Assembly (NCBI GenBank): GCA_041687335.1
Contig: JAWLCE010000005.1
Span: forward strand, 62,001-126,000
DNA from: JAJFUE01 sp041687335
Lineage (GTDB): Bacteria; Sumerlaeota; Sumerlaeia; MVZB01
Direction of reading: 5' to 3'
Length of the DNA: 64,000 bases
Numbering within the stretch: position 1 is the stretch's first letter; every line of letters starts with the position of its first letter. Made by a program: the position numbers and the translations under genes. Positions 19,851-27,232 of this stretch are shown here, piece by piece. The notes beneath the pieces are model-generated. The model worked only from the letters and a program-made list of their open reading frames with translations. It ran no database searches and was not told where the DNA came from.

Positions 19851-19949
19851 CGCAAAGGCGCAGAGGAAAAGTCCAAAGGACGCAAAGGCAGGAACCAAGT
19901 CATGTTCTTGATTCTCCGCGCTTGTTTTGCGGCCTTTGCGCCTGTGCGG
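19851..19949. repeat. Degenerate CGCAAAGGCGCAGAGG-type inverted repeat
   Basis: The words CGCAAAGGCGCAGAGG and GGACGCAAAGGCAGG on one side are answered by GCGGCCTTTGCGCCTGTGCGG on the other, forming a loose inverted pair. Similar wording occurs at 22540-22576 and 56930-56963. Such degenerate words recur in many environmental bacterial genomes; their nature is unsettled. Confidence 0.55.
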
Positions 19950-21437
19950 TCAATTCGCGATCGGCCAGCGGTCGAGCAGGTAGATGTTCTGGCCCAGCGT
20001 GCTGCGCCAGGGGCTGCGGCCGGGCAGCTCGCGGGGCGTGAAATAATAATGCGGGCCATCGTGCGGCAGGTCGGGGGGCAGCCATTCCCGCGCCACCACG
20101 ACCTGATCCAGCCCCATGTAGATCCTCAGCAGGTTGATGTCGTCCCCCATCGGCCGCGGCTCGTCGATGACCGCCTTCGCGCCCCGCTCGCGTGCCTCGC
20201 GCCCCAGTTCCTCGGCCAGCTCGAAGGCATGCGGGGCATGAACCAGCCCGCCCCACTGCCGGCCGTCCCACTGCGCCAGCCGCGCCACCCCCGCCGCCGC
20301 CACCAGCGCCAGCAGCCCCCAGCCCAGCACGCCCGGGCGCAGCCGCGGCAGCACCGCCAGCCCGCGCGCCGCCAGCGGCACGCTCAGCCACAACGCCGGC
20401 ACGGCGAACCGGGTGCGCGGGTTGAACCCCACCGTGTTGCTGAACGCCGCCTGGTAATAGGTCAGCCAGGCCAGCAGCGCCACCAGCACCAGCAGTTGCA
20501 GCTCGCGGACGCGTCGGCCGTGCCACAGCCCGATCGGCAGCAGCGCCAGCACGATCACCCCCTGCCCCGCGGCCAGCCGCGTCAGGAAGCCGACCCGCCA
20601 CAGCGTGCTGGCCTCGGTGATTTCGGGCGTCATGCGCGAGAACATCCGCGGAATCTCCAGAAAATGGAGCGGATCGCCATAAAAATCCGCATGGATGAAC
20701 ATCAGCGTGACCGGCAGGATCGCCAGCGGCGCCCAACCCGCCGCCAGTGCCAACGCCAGCCGCCGCCGCGGCTGCACCCCCACTCCATATAAGCACCCCA
20801 ACAGCCAGGCTCCCGCGCCCAGCGCCCAGCCCTCGTAGCGCGTCCACGAGAGCGCCAGCGCCAGCGCCAGCAGCGCCGCGTAGCGCAGTCGCGTCGGCCG
20901 CCGCGAGAGCCGCACCAAGACCAGCGTCATCCAGACCGCCGCCGCAATGAAAACCGGCTCGGCCAGCGTCGTCGCCGTCAGCCGCCAGCCGACCGGGATG
21001 CTCAACACCAGCGGCAGCGCCGCGCAAAACGCCCCCGCCCGCAACCGCCGCGCCCGCGACCGCCAATACTCCTCGGATCCATTGACCTCGTAAGTCAGCA
21101 GCAGCAGGCCCCAGCTCGCCAGCGCCATCATCAGCGTGGCGCCGGGAATGAACCAGTGCACCAGCCCCGTCCAGCCCAGCAGCCAGTGCCAGGCGCCGTA
21201 ATACCAGAACGGCAGCGGCAGCCAGTAGTAGCCATCGACGAACAGCCACCAGTTGCGGCCCCAGAGCATCGAGATGACGGTGCGCGAGAAATCGTCGCCC
21301 GAGGCAAACAGCAGCCCCCGGCCGATCATGAACAGTGCGACGAACACCCAGGCCAGCAGGCTCGCCAGCCCCGCCGCCGCCATCAGCAGGCGGTCGGGCG
21401 GGGGGCCGGCGGTGATATGCGGGCTGGTTGGTTTCAT
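19950..21437 (-). CDS. Polytopic membrane glycosyltransferase-like protein (GT-C / GT39 type)
   Basis: A 495-residue protein with about ten to twelve hydrophobic helices, typical of dolichyl-/polyprenyl-phosphate-sugar dependent GT-C transferases (ArnT/PMT-like). After the first helix comes a periplasmic loop with GDDFSRTVI near residue 46, whose acidic residues are placed like the GT-C catalytic Asp motif. A soluble C-terminal segment follows residue about 400. I infer lipid-linked sugar transfer but cannot name acceptor or sugar. A second long open frame in another minus-strand frame (19900-21249) is extremely Ala/Gly-rich and is a high-GC artefact. The gene lies 26 bases downstream of the next gene's start side, hence no shared promoter is evident. 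Confidence 0.65.
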   Translation of the reverse strand: MKPTSPHITAGPPPDRLLMAAAGLASLLAWVFVALFMIGRGLLFASGDDFSRTVISMLWGRNWWLFVDGYYWLPLPFWYYGAWHWLLGWTGLVHWFIPGATLMMALASWGLLLLTYEVNGSEEYWRSRARRLRAGAFCAALPLVLSIPVGWRLTATTLAEPVFIAAAVWMTLVLVRLSRRPTRLRYAALLALALALSWTRYEGWALGAGAWLLGCLYGVGVQPRRRLALALAAGWAPLAILPVTLMFIHADFYGDPLHFLEIPRMFSRMTPEITEASTLWRVGFLTRLAAGQGVIVLALLPIGLWHGRRVRELQLLVLVALLAWLTYYQAAFSNTVGFNPRTRFAVPALWLSVPLAARGLAVLPRLRPGVLGWGLLALVAAAGVARLAQWDGRQWGGLVHAPHAFELAEELGREARERGAKAVIDEPRPMGDDINLLRIYMGLDQVVVAREWLPPDLPHDGPHYYFTPRELPGRSPWRSTLGQNIYLLDRWPIAN

Positions 21438-21463
21438 GCGCTCGTTTTGCTTGCGGCCGGATG

Positions 21464-22360
21464 CTACTCCAGCGCCGTGACGTTCTGGGTTTGCTCGATC
21501 ACCATCTGCACGTCCATCGCCGGTGTATCTTGCTGGGCGGGGGTCTTCATGGCCATGTTCATGCGGACTTTGACGCGCAGCGGCTGCAGGGCCATGTCCT
21601 TGGGATAGAGCATCACCCCCTCAAGGGCAGCCGTCCCCAGGTCGATCCGCGCGCCCTCGACCTCGGTGGGAGGGAGCTGGATGTTCATATTGATCCGATA
21701 CTCAACAACCTCGTGCCCCTGAAATTCACCAGTCTGGCTGAGAGTCATCGTGCCATTGATATTTTCGGGTTTGATGTTCACGAACTCATTGAAGTTCTCG
21801 AACAGCCGCTGGTAGGTCGCCTCGGAATTGATGGGCCAGGTATCTCCCACGCGCTTGGGGCCGCTCGCGCCAAAGGCGTCCTGGTCGGTCGGGAGGCCGG
21901 GGGTGGACAGTTGGACGAACTGGGCGATTGACTGCAGGGCCATATCCTCGACGCGTCCCTCGGCGGCCTTAAAATCCGGTTTGCCGTCCACGATGCTCCC
22001 GCGGATGATCGCGCCCGGCTCGGCCAGCGCAACCGGCTCCTGCATGGGAAGCTGGATCGCGAACTTGTCGACCTTGATCGTCAGGCGGGTGGGCAGTTGC
22101 CGGGCGTCAACTTCGTCCACCGTGAGCTGAAAATCATAATCGATGTTCGACTTCTGGGCCGGCATGCGCTGGTCGCCCATCGCCACGGCAACTGAATTAT
22201 TCATCTGGCCTTCAAGGCGCACACGCTGGCCGACACTCATCGGCCGATGCAACTGGACCTCGTAGCTCTCGCCCGCCTCGGCGGCCGGCGCGGCCTCCTG
22301 GGCCGGCGCGCCGGCCGCCAGCAGCAGCAACATCAACAGGGATGCAATCGATCGAAGCAT
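21464..22360 (-). CDS. Secreted protein of unknown function
   Basis: A 298-residue protein with a clear signal peptide (hydrophobic core residues about 5-17, then GAPAQEA as a probable cleavage region). The mature part looks all-beta and acidic, with no transmembrane helix. I do not recognise a named family; the pattern of a signal peptide plus a domain starting YEVQLHRPMSVGQRVRLEG recalls DUF6263-like secreted proteins. The ribosome site GGAAAGGAA lies about 9 bases before ATG 22360. On the minus strand its stop precedes the membrane glycosyltransferase by 26 bases, so the two probably form a transcription unit with this gene first. A periplasmic or surface role is inference. Confidence 0.7.
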   Translation of the reverse strand: MLRSIASLLMLLLLAAGAPAQEAAPAAEAGESYEVQLHRPMSVGQRVRLEGQMNNSVAVAMGDQRMPAQKSNIDYDFQLTVDEVDARQLPTRLTIKVDKFAIQLPMQEPVALAEPGAIIRGSIVDGKPDFKAAEGRVEDMALQSIAQFVQLSTPGLPTDQDAFGASGPKRVGDTWPINSEATYQRLFENFNEFVNIKPENINGTMTLSQTGEFQGHEVVEYRINMNIQLPPTEVEGARIDLGTAALEGVMLYPKDMALQPLRVKVRMNMAMKTPAQQDTPAMDVQMVIEQTQNVTALE

Positions 22361-22696
22361 GGGACGGTTCCTTTCCTATGGCTTCTATGAACTTCTTCTG
22401 TATGGACGCAGCCGGCGCGGCGCGTGTTGCAGGGGCCAGCGGCCGGAAGTAGATTCAGCCACGAATGAACACAAATTTTCACGAAATTAATTTGGTTTGC
22501 CCGGCGCAGCCGAAACCATAACCGAAAAAAATTGAACCGCAAAGTCTCAGAGAACGCAGAGGAAGCGCAGAGGCTTTTTCGATGAGACCCCGAGCATCCC
22601 ATGGGTGAATCCATTCGTGCCAAGAATTAGAATCAGAATATGACTCCATTTGGCGATCTTGGCACCTTGGCGTTTTTGCGTGAACCTCCGGCGCCT
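22361..22696. other. Repeat-rich spacer upstream of secreted-protein gene
   Basis: A 336-base gap, more AT-rich than the genes. It holds the CAGCCACGAATGAACAC and CGCAAAG/GCGCAGAGG words at 22456-22576 and GGCGATCTTGGCACCTTGGCG at 22652-22672, all of dispersed-repeat type. No gene is seen. Confidence 0.5.
22456..22576. repeat. Composite degenerate dispersed repeat
   Basis: The first half (CAGCCACGAATGAACAC and a following TTTTCACGAA) matches 56845-56870 closely. The second half, with ACCGCAAAG and GAACGCAGAGGAAGCGCAGAGG, matches the word family at 19851 and 56930. Confidence 0.6.
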
Positions 22697-23716
22697 TCAG
22701 TAGTGCTCCGGCTTGGGATCGCGCGCGAGCAGTTCCTTGACTGCCCGACGCGGCGAAATCCCCTCGAAGAGCACCTGGCAGACCGCCTCCACGATCGGCA
22801 TCTCGACGCCGTAGCGCGCGGCCAGCAGGCGCGCCGAGCGGGCGGTGTAATAGCCCTCGACGACCATCCCGACCCGCGCGAGCGCCTCCTCGGCGCTGGC
22901 GCCCCCCGCCAGCAGATTGCCGAACTGCCAGTTACGCGAGTGCCGACTGCCGGCGGTCACGATCAGGTCGCCCACCCCCGAGAGCCCGATGAAAGTCTCC
23001 AGCCGCGCGCCGGCGGCCAGCCCCAGCCGGACGATCTCGGCCAGCCCGCGCGTGATCAACGCCGCCCGCGTGTTGTCGCCCATCCCCATCCCGTCCAGCG
23101 CCCCGGCCGCGATCGCGATCACGTTCTTGATTGCGCCGCCCAGCTCCACCCCCAGCATGTCGTCGTGGCTGTAGATGCGCAGGTAGGGACGCAGGAAGAG
23201 CGCCTGCACGGCGCGCGCCTGTTCCATGTCGGGGCCGCTGGCCACCAGCATCGTCGGCATGTGGCGCGAGACTTCCTCGGCGTGGCTCGGGCCCGACAGC
23301 ACGCAGGCGCGCGCCCCCGCCTCCGCCCCCAGCTCCTCGGCCAGCAGCTCGTGCATCAGCAGCCCGGTCTCGTTCTCGATCCCCTTGGTGCAGATCACCC
23401 AGTGGGCGACGCCGGCGGCGTGCCCGGTGGCGCGGATCGCCCCCAGCGCCGAGCGCATCGCGTGCGACGGCACCACCAGCACGACCGCCTCGGCGCCATC
23501 GAGCGCGGCCGCCAAATCCGCCTGCATCTCGATGGCCGGGTGGACAGCAAATTCCCCCAGTCGGGGATGGCGCCGCTCGCGGTCCAGTCGCTCCAGCAGG
23601 GGTGCGTCGATATCCCAGCAGCGTACCGGGTGCCCATTCTCGGCCAGCACGGTGGCCAGAGTAATGCCCCAGGTGCCGGCGCCCAGCACCACCAGCGGAC
23701 GGGAAATTGATTTCAT
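22697..23716 (-). CDS. gpsA: NAD(P)-dependent glycerol-3-phosphate dehydrogenase
   Basis: GpsA reduces dihydroxyacetone phosphate to sn-glycerol 3-phosphate, the backbone for phospholipids. The Rossmann motif GAGTWG is at residues 12-17. The conserved VWVICTKGIE-like stretch, the substrate lysine in LGGAIKNVIAIAAGALDG, and GLAEIVRL and SGVGDLIVT blocks are all present. Length 339 is standard. Its ATG overlaps the plsY stop by four bases (ATGA), so the acyltransferase that consumes its product is translated just ahead of it. Convincing on sequence and context. Confidence 0.95.
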   Translation of the reverse strand: MKSISRPLVVLGAGTWGITLATVLAENGHPVRCWDIDAPLLERLDRERRHPRLGEFAVHPAIEMQADLAAALDGAEAVVLVVPSHAMRSALGAIRATGHAAGVAHWVICTKGIENETGLLMHELLAEELGAEAGARACVLSGPSHAEEVSRHMPTMLVASGPDMEQARAVQALFLRPYLRIYSHDDMLGVELGGAIKNVIAIAAGALDGMGMGDNTRAALITRGLAEIVRLGLAAGARLETFIGLSGVGDLIVTAGSRHSRNWQFGNLLAGGASAEEALARVGMVVEGYYTARSARLLAARYGVEMPIVEAVCQVLFEGISPRRAVKELLARDPKPEHY

Positions 23717-24360
23717 CGGGTGGATTCACCGGTCTTGGATTGGAAAAGCCGGCTCTCGGTGCCGGCGCGCAGGCGGACGATATTGCCGCGGTGCTTGTAA
23801 AAAATGGCCGCCGCCAGCGCCAGCGTCACGAAGAAGGAAACCCGGTCCCAGTCGCCCTGCCGCGCCAGCCCCACCCCCACGATCAGCAGCGGCAGCAGCG
23901 CCGCCCCCGTCAGCGAGGCCAACGAGACATACCCCGTCAGGCCGATGATCGCCAGCCCGACCGCCAGCGCGCCCAGCGTCGCCAGCGGCTCGATGGCCAG
24001 GATCACCCCCAGGCTGGTCGCCACCCCCTTGCCCCCGCTCCAGCCCAGCCACGGGGTGAACATGTGGCCCAGGATTGCTGCCAGCCCGAGCGCCCACGGC
24101 CAGGCCACAGCGGGAAGCCCCACCGGGGTGGTCGCCGCCAGCAGCGTCACCGGCAGCCAGCCCTTGAGCGCGTCCAACAACAGGCAGCCGATCCCCCAGC
24201 CCTTGCCAAGCACCCGAAAGGCATTGGTGGCGCCGACATTGCCGCTGCCGTGGCGGCGGATGTCGATCCCCCGCAGCCGCCCCATCAGGAAGGCGGTCGG
24301 GATTGAGCCGACCAGGAATGCCAGCGCAAGCAGGGCGACGATCTTTAAAATGGAATCCAT
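23713..24360 (-). CDS. plsY: Glycerol-3-phosphate acyltransferase (acyl-phosphate dependent)
   Basis: PlsY is an inner-membrane enzyme that acylates glycerol 3-phosphate from acyl-phosphate, the first committed step of phospholipid synthesis. The protein (215 residues from ATG 24360) has five to seven hydrophobic helices and the three family loops: GSIPTAFLMGR; HGSGNVGATNAFRVLGKGWG; and GHMFTPWLGWSGGKGVATSLG. I prefer ATG 24360 over an upstream in-frame codon because the conserved N-terminal helix starts here. It is the first gene of a two-gene plsY-gpsA operon with a four-base overlap. Confidence 0.93.
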   Translation of the reverse strand: MDSILKIVALLALAFLVGSIPTAFLMGRLRGIDIRRHGSGNVGATNAFRVLGKGWGIGCLLLDALKGWLPVTLLAATTPVGLPAVAWPWALGLAAILGHMFTPWLGWSGGKGVATSLGVILAIEPLATLGALAVGLAIIGLTGYVSLASLTGAALLPLLIVGVGLARQGDWDRVSFFVTLALAAAIFYKHRGNIVRLRAGTESRLFQSKTGESTR

Positions 24361-24518
24361 CGGGCCACCCGGGCGGCGGAATGAGCAACCGTCGCGTTCG
24401 CGGCGGCGAGCGCGGGGGTTGCCGAAAAAATTACTTGCCCGCCCATGGGTTTGCAAACAATATGTGCTGGATCGGGATTGACAGGACGCATCTTGATTCC
24501 GCTATGGACACCAAAGAG

Positions 24519-24576
24519 GTAGGTCGGGTCTTTGACCCGACATGGCGTTCAGTGTCGGCTCGAAGAGCCGACCTAC
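24519..24576. repeat. 58-bp double-hairpin repeat, copy 2
   Basis: Near-consensus copy: GTAGGTCGGGTC ... GACCCGACATGGC ... GTGTCGGCTCG ... GAGCCGACCTAC. It lies between divergent plsY and the STAS gene, ending 21 bases before the STAS ATG, so it would be in that transcript's leader. Confidence 0.85.
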
Positions 24577-24597
24577 CCTCCCAGCCGCGAGGAACCG

Positions 24598-25011
24598 ATG
24601 AACACCGACCTGCCGCTGCACACCCACTCCGAAATTTTGGACGGCGTCGCCGTGCTGCACCTCGAGGGCGAGCTGGTGTCGCAGTCCCGCTTTGTCATCG
24701 AGCGTATCCTGCGCGAGTGGCTCGAGCTGGGCATCCATCAGGTGATCGTCGGGCTGGCCGCGCTGCGTTACATCGACAGCTCGGGACTGGCCACGCTGCT
24801 CGGTGCGCTGCACCGCTGTCGGCGCGAGGGGGGCGATATCATCCTCGTCGAGCTGAACCCCTCACTCGAGGCGATCTTCGAGATTACCTCCATGGCCCGA
24901 TATTTTCGGATTTTCCCAACCATGGCCGACGCCCGCCGCCAATTTGCCCCCGCCGACACCGCGACCGATGGCGGCAGGCAGACCGGCGTCGCCGCGACAG
25001 AGCTGACATAA
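24598..25011 (+). CDS. STAS-domain anti-sigma-factor antagonist-like protein
   Basis: A 137-residue single STAS domain. Such proteins bind anti-sigma kinases and release the sigma factor when dephosphorylated. The phosphorylatable serine lies in the signature RYIDSSGLATLLGAL (about residues 58-72), preceded by the EGEL strand. Ten to twenty C-terminal residues are extra and rich in Ala/Asp/Thr. Start ATG 24598 has GAGGA upstream; the adjacent repeat blocks a longer start. Its stop is 11 bases before xseB, and xseB's ribosome site AAGGAGGG begins just after the stop, suggesting cotranscription. No anti-sigma partner is in the window. Confidence 0.87.
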   Translation: MNTDLPLHTHSEILDGVAVLHLEGELVSQSRFVIERILREWLELGIHQVIVGLAALRYIDSSGLATLLGALHRCRREGGDIILVELNPSLEAIFEITSMARYFRIFPTMADARRQFAPADTATDGGRQTGVAATELT

Positions 25012-25022
25012 GGAGGGTTTCG

Positions 25023-25325
25023 ATGACCCAGCCACGCGGTCCGCGCGAGCCGGCCCCGAACTATGAAAAATCCATCAAGCAGCTTGAGTCGATCGTGCGG
25101 CGGCTGGAGCAGGAAGAAGTTCCGCTGGAGGTCTCCATCAAGCTCTTCGAGGAGGGGCAGGCGCTGGTGCGTGCCTGCGACCAGCAGCTCAAGGCCGCCG
25201 AAAACCGCATCCGCCAACTGATTGAAACCCCCGCCGGTGAGCTGACCGAGGCGCCCTTCGAACCGCCCTCACAAGAAACCCCCGCCGAGCCCGAGCTCGA
25301 CGGGGATCTTTCCGAAGACGAATAA
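25023..25325 (+). CDS. xseB: Exodeoxyribonuclease VII small subunit
   Basis: A 100-residue XseB. With XseA it forms a nuclease that degrades single-stranded DNA from both ends. The helical core NYEKSIKQLESIVRRLEQEE and SIKLFEEGQALVRACDQQLKAAE (about residues 15-65) is the family hallmark. An acidic Glu/Pro-rich tail follows. Ribosome site AAGGAGGG is near-perfect. xseA is not in the window. The stop is only 12 bases from the convergent receiver-protein gene. Confidence 0.92.
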   Translation: MTQPRGPREPAPNYEKSIKQLESIVRRLEQEEVPLEVSIKLFEEGQALVRACDQQLKAAENRIRQLIETPAGELTEAPFEPPSQETPAEPELDGDLSEDE

Positions 25326-25337
25326 TTCCAGCAACCA

Positions 25338-25712
25338 TCAGTGCCCTTGGCGGGCGCAGGCGCTGCGCAGCAGCTCCTTGAGCCGCCGGGGCGGGGTCGG
25401 CTTTTTGATGATGTCGCTCGCCCCCCGGCCGATCCAGTCCACCAGTAACTGGTCGGCCATCGGGCTCATGATGACCACTGGCTGGTCGAAGCCCAGCTCG
25501 CGCAGCCCCGCAATCATATATTGGCCTTCCTTGTGGGCGAGCGACTCGTCCAGCAGGATCGCCTCGCAGCTGTCGCCCCCACGCAGCGCATCCAGCGCGC
25601 CGCTCAGCGAACTGCTGAAGATCGGCCGGTATCCGATGCCGCTCAAAACCTCGCCGAGGTTCTCACAGGCACAGGGATCGTTATCGACCACCAGAAGCGT
25701 GCGGGGGTCCAT
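25338..25712 (-). CDS. Stand-alone response-regulator receiver protein
   Basis: A 124-residue REC domain without an output domain. Acidic residues in LLVVDNDP, the phospho-acceptor Asp in AILLDES, the switch Ser in VIMSP and the Lys in IIKKPTPP are all intact, so it should accept a phosphoryl group. Ribosome site GGAGG precedes the ATG. It follows the nucleotidyltransferase gene by 66 bases on the same strand. Partner kinase unknown; the hybrid kinase 1.5 kb away is a candidate only by proximity. Confidence 0.88.
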   Translation of the reverse strand: MDPRTLLVVDNDPCACENLGEVLSGIGYRPIFSSSLSGALDALRGGDSCEAILLDESLAHKEGQYMIAGLRELGFDQPVVIMSPMADQLLVDWIGRGASDIIKKPTPPRRLKELLRSACARQGH

Positions 25713-25778
25713 CGTGCCGAACCTCCTCCGGGTTCCGGTGCTCGATGCTGACAGGACGGGTTTCAGCCGGCCGCGCGC

Positions 25779-26897
25779 TCAATGGCGCCGCGACCGGATC
25801 TTGTCAAGGCACTCCATCGGGAAGGCAGGACGGCCGCCGAAGCTCTCCAGCGCTTCCTTGATCTTCTGGGGCTGGCCGACATCGCACCACTGCACGCCCT
25901 CGATCGGCATGACCGTGCTCCAGCGGGTGATGTACTGCAGCACCTCGCGCGAGAAATCGGTGCTCTTGAGGTCACGGTAAATGTGGTTGAGCGCCACCTT
26001 TTCGTGCGTCCCCGTCATGCCCTCGTTGCGGATGACATGCAGCACCTGGCGATATATCTCGAAGCGGCGCATCACGTCGGGGAACATCTGCCAGCCGATC
26101 GCCCACAGCGTCTTGGCCCGCGCCGCGATGATCATCGTGTTCCAGTAGCAGCCCCGCCGCATCAGGTTCTCAGCCTTGCTTTTGCGCGGCCGCTCGTGGA
26201 AGTTCTTGATCGACATCGGCTTGCCCTCGGACGCATCGGCCGCCGCCGCCGCGCGCCCGTTGCCGTTGCCGCTGCCGTTGCCGTTGCCGTTGCCGTTCGC
26301 CGAGCCGCGCGCCGCGCGCGAGCGCACCCCCGGCTCGATCCAGCCATACTCGGTTTCGGGGCGGTGCGGGGTCGCCCCCAGCAGGATCAGCCGCTCCGGG
26401 TTGCGCTCGGCCTGACGGTAGGCCTGCTCGATGCAGCGCTGGAATTTCTTTTCGGGCTTGACGAACTGGTCGGAGGGATACACCACCACCGTGGCCTCCG
26501 GATCGGCCTCCATCGCGTAGGTCACGCCCAGGAAGATCGCCATCGCCGTGCCGCGGTCGTGCGGCTGCTCGACAATGCGCCCGGGCAGGCCCTTGCGGAT
26601 GCCGTTCAGGTAGCGCCCCTGATTGGGCCCGATCACCGTGATGACGTTCTGCGACGGCACCAGCGCCAAGGCCCGGTCCACCGTGTGCTCGAGCATTGTC
26701 CGGGTGCCCGTGAAGGCGCAGAATTGCTTGGGGCGATCCTCGCCCAGCCAGCGCTGCGTGAAGGGATGCAGCCGCGCCCCCTCCCCGCCGGCCAGGATGA
26801 CGGCAAAGCGCGAGGCGCTGCCGGTGGCCGTGTCGAGTTGACGCGCGCGATATCCCTGAGCACTGGGTGTGGTGTGAACTGATGCCCCGCTTGCCAT
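25779..26897 (-). CDS. Sugar-phosphate nucleotidyltransferase (mannose-1-phosphate guanylyltransferase-like)
   Basis: A 372-residue nucleotidyltransferase expected to form an NDP-sugar such as GDP-mannose. The catalytic loop is LAGGEGARLHPFTQ followed by RPKQF (about residues 36-60), and the GTAMAIF, VVYPSDQ and YGWIEPG blocks match the ManC-like group. Unlike relatives it carries an Asn/Gly-rich insertion (about residues 193-206) encoded by a GGCAAC-type hexanucleotide repeat, in a surface loop after the YGWIEPG strand. There is no C-terminal isomerase domain. The substrate call is by resemblance. It probably shares a transcript with the receiver protein. Confidence 0.8.
   Translation of the reverse strand: MASGASVHTTPSAQGYRARQLDTATGSASRFAVILAGGEGARLHPFTQRWLGEDRPKQFCAFTGTRTMLEHTVDRALALVPSQNVITVIGPNQGRYLNGIRKGLPGRIVEQPHDRGTAMAIFLGVTYAMEADPEATVVVYPSDQFVKPEKKFQRCIEQAYRQAERNPERLILLGATPHRPETEYGWIEPGVRSRAARGSANGNGNGNGSGNGNGRAAAAADASEGKPMSIKNFHERPRKSKAENLMRRGCYWNTMIIAARAKTLWAIGWQMFPDVMRRFEIYRQVLHVIRNEGMTGTHEKVALNHIYRDLKSTDFSREVLQYITRWSTVMPIEGVQWCDVGQPQKIKEALESFGGRPAFPMECLDKIRSRRH
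26257..26298. repeat. Hexanucleotide microsatellite inside nucleotidyltransferase gene
   Basis: About seven near-perfect tandem CCGTTG units (GGCAAC on the coding strand, with one CCGCTG variant) encode alternating Gly-Asn. Because the unit is a multiple of three, copy changes alter only loop length, not reading frame. Confidence 0.85.
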
Positions 26898-27232
26898 GGT
26901 GTCCGGTATCCACTTCTTGCGAAATTTGGCAGGCTTGCCGTAAGCTGAAGGCCGCCTGTTCCCCTTGACGCCCTAACCATCGCACAGCGAAATGGCTTCC
27001 GAAATCGGGGTTTTCCTGATTTTTCCCGCGAGCTTTCACTCCCTTATTTAGTTCATTGCCATTTTATCCGCCCCACCCGCCGGCGCGGCCCGGCCAGCCA
27101 ACGGGCGCGCAATCTGACGCCGTCGCGGCCCGTGCGCAGACGCAACGTCCCCGCCTGGCCACCGCAGCGGCCGGGCAAAGCTAACTGTATTATATTCATT
27201 AAAAATCAGCCCGCGCCGGGCACGCTCGGGCC
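26898..27232. other. Spacer upstream of the nucleotidyltransferase gene
   Basis: A 335-base gap between the nucleotidyltransferase start and the histidine-kinase stop, both on the minus strand. It probably contains the nucleotidyltransferase promoter: a perfect TATAAT occurs on the minus strand at 27194-27189, but no matching -35 is visible and it is almost 300 bases from the ATG. Another AT-rich patch lies at 27035-27070. I see no gene. Confidence 0.4.

Larger units (their letters stand above)
19632..19949. other. PPDK upstream region with promoter candidate and degenerate repeat
   Basis: A 318-base gap. The part next to PPDK (19632-19800) is its leader and likely promoter. The part from 19851 on consists of the dispersed CGCAAAGGCGCAGAGG-type repeat described separately. 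No coding potential with a ribosome-binding site is seen. Confidence 0.5.
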
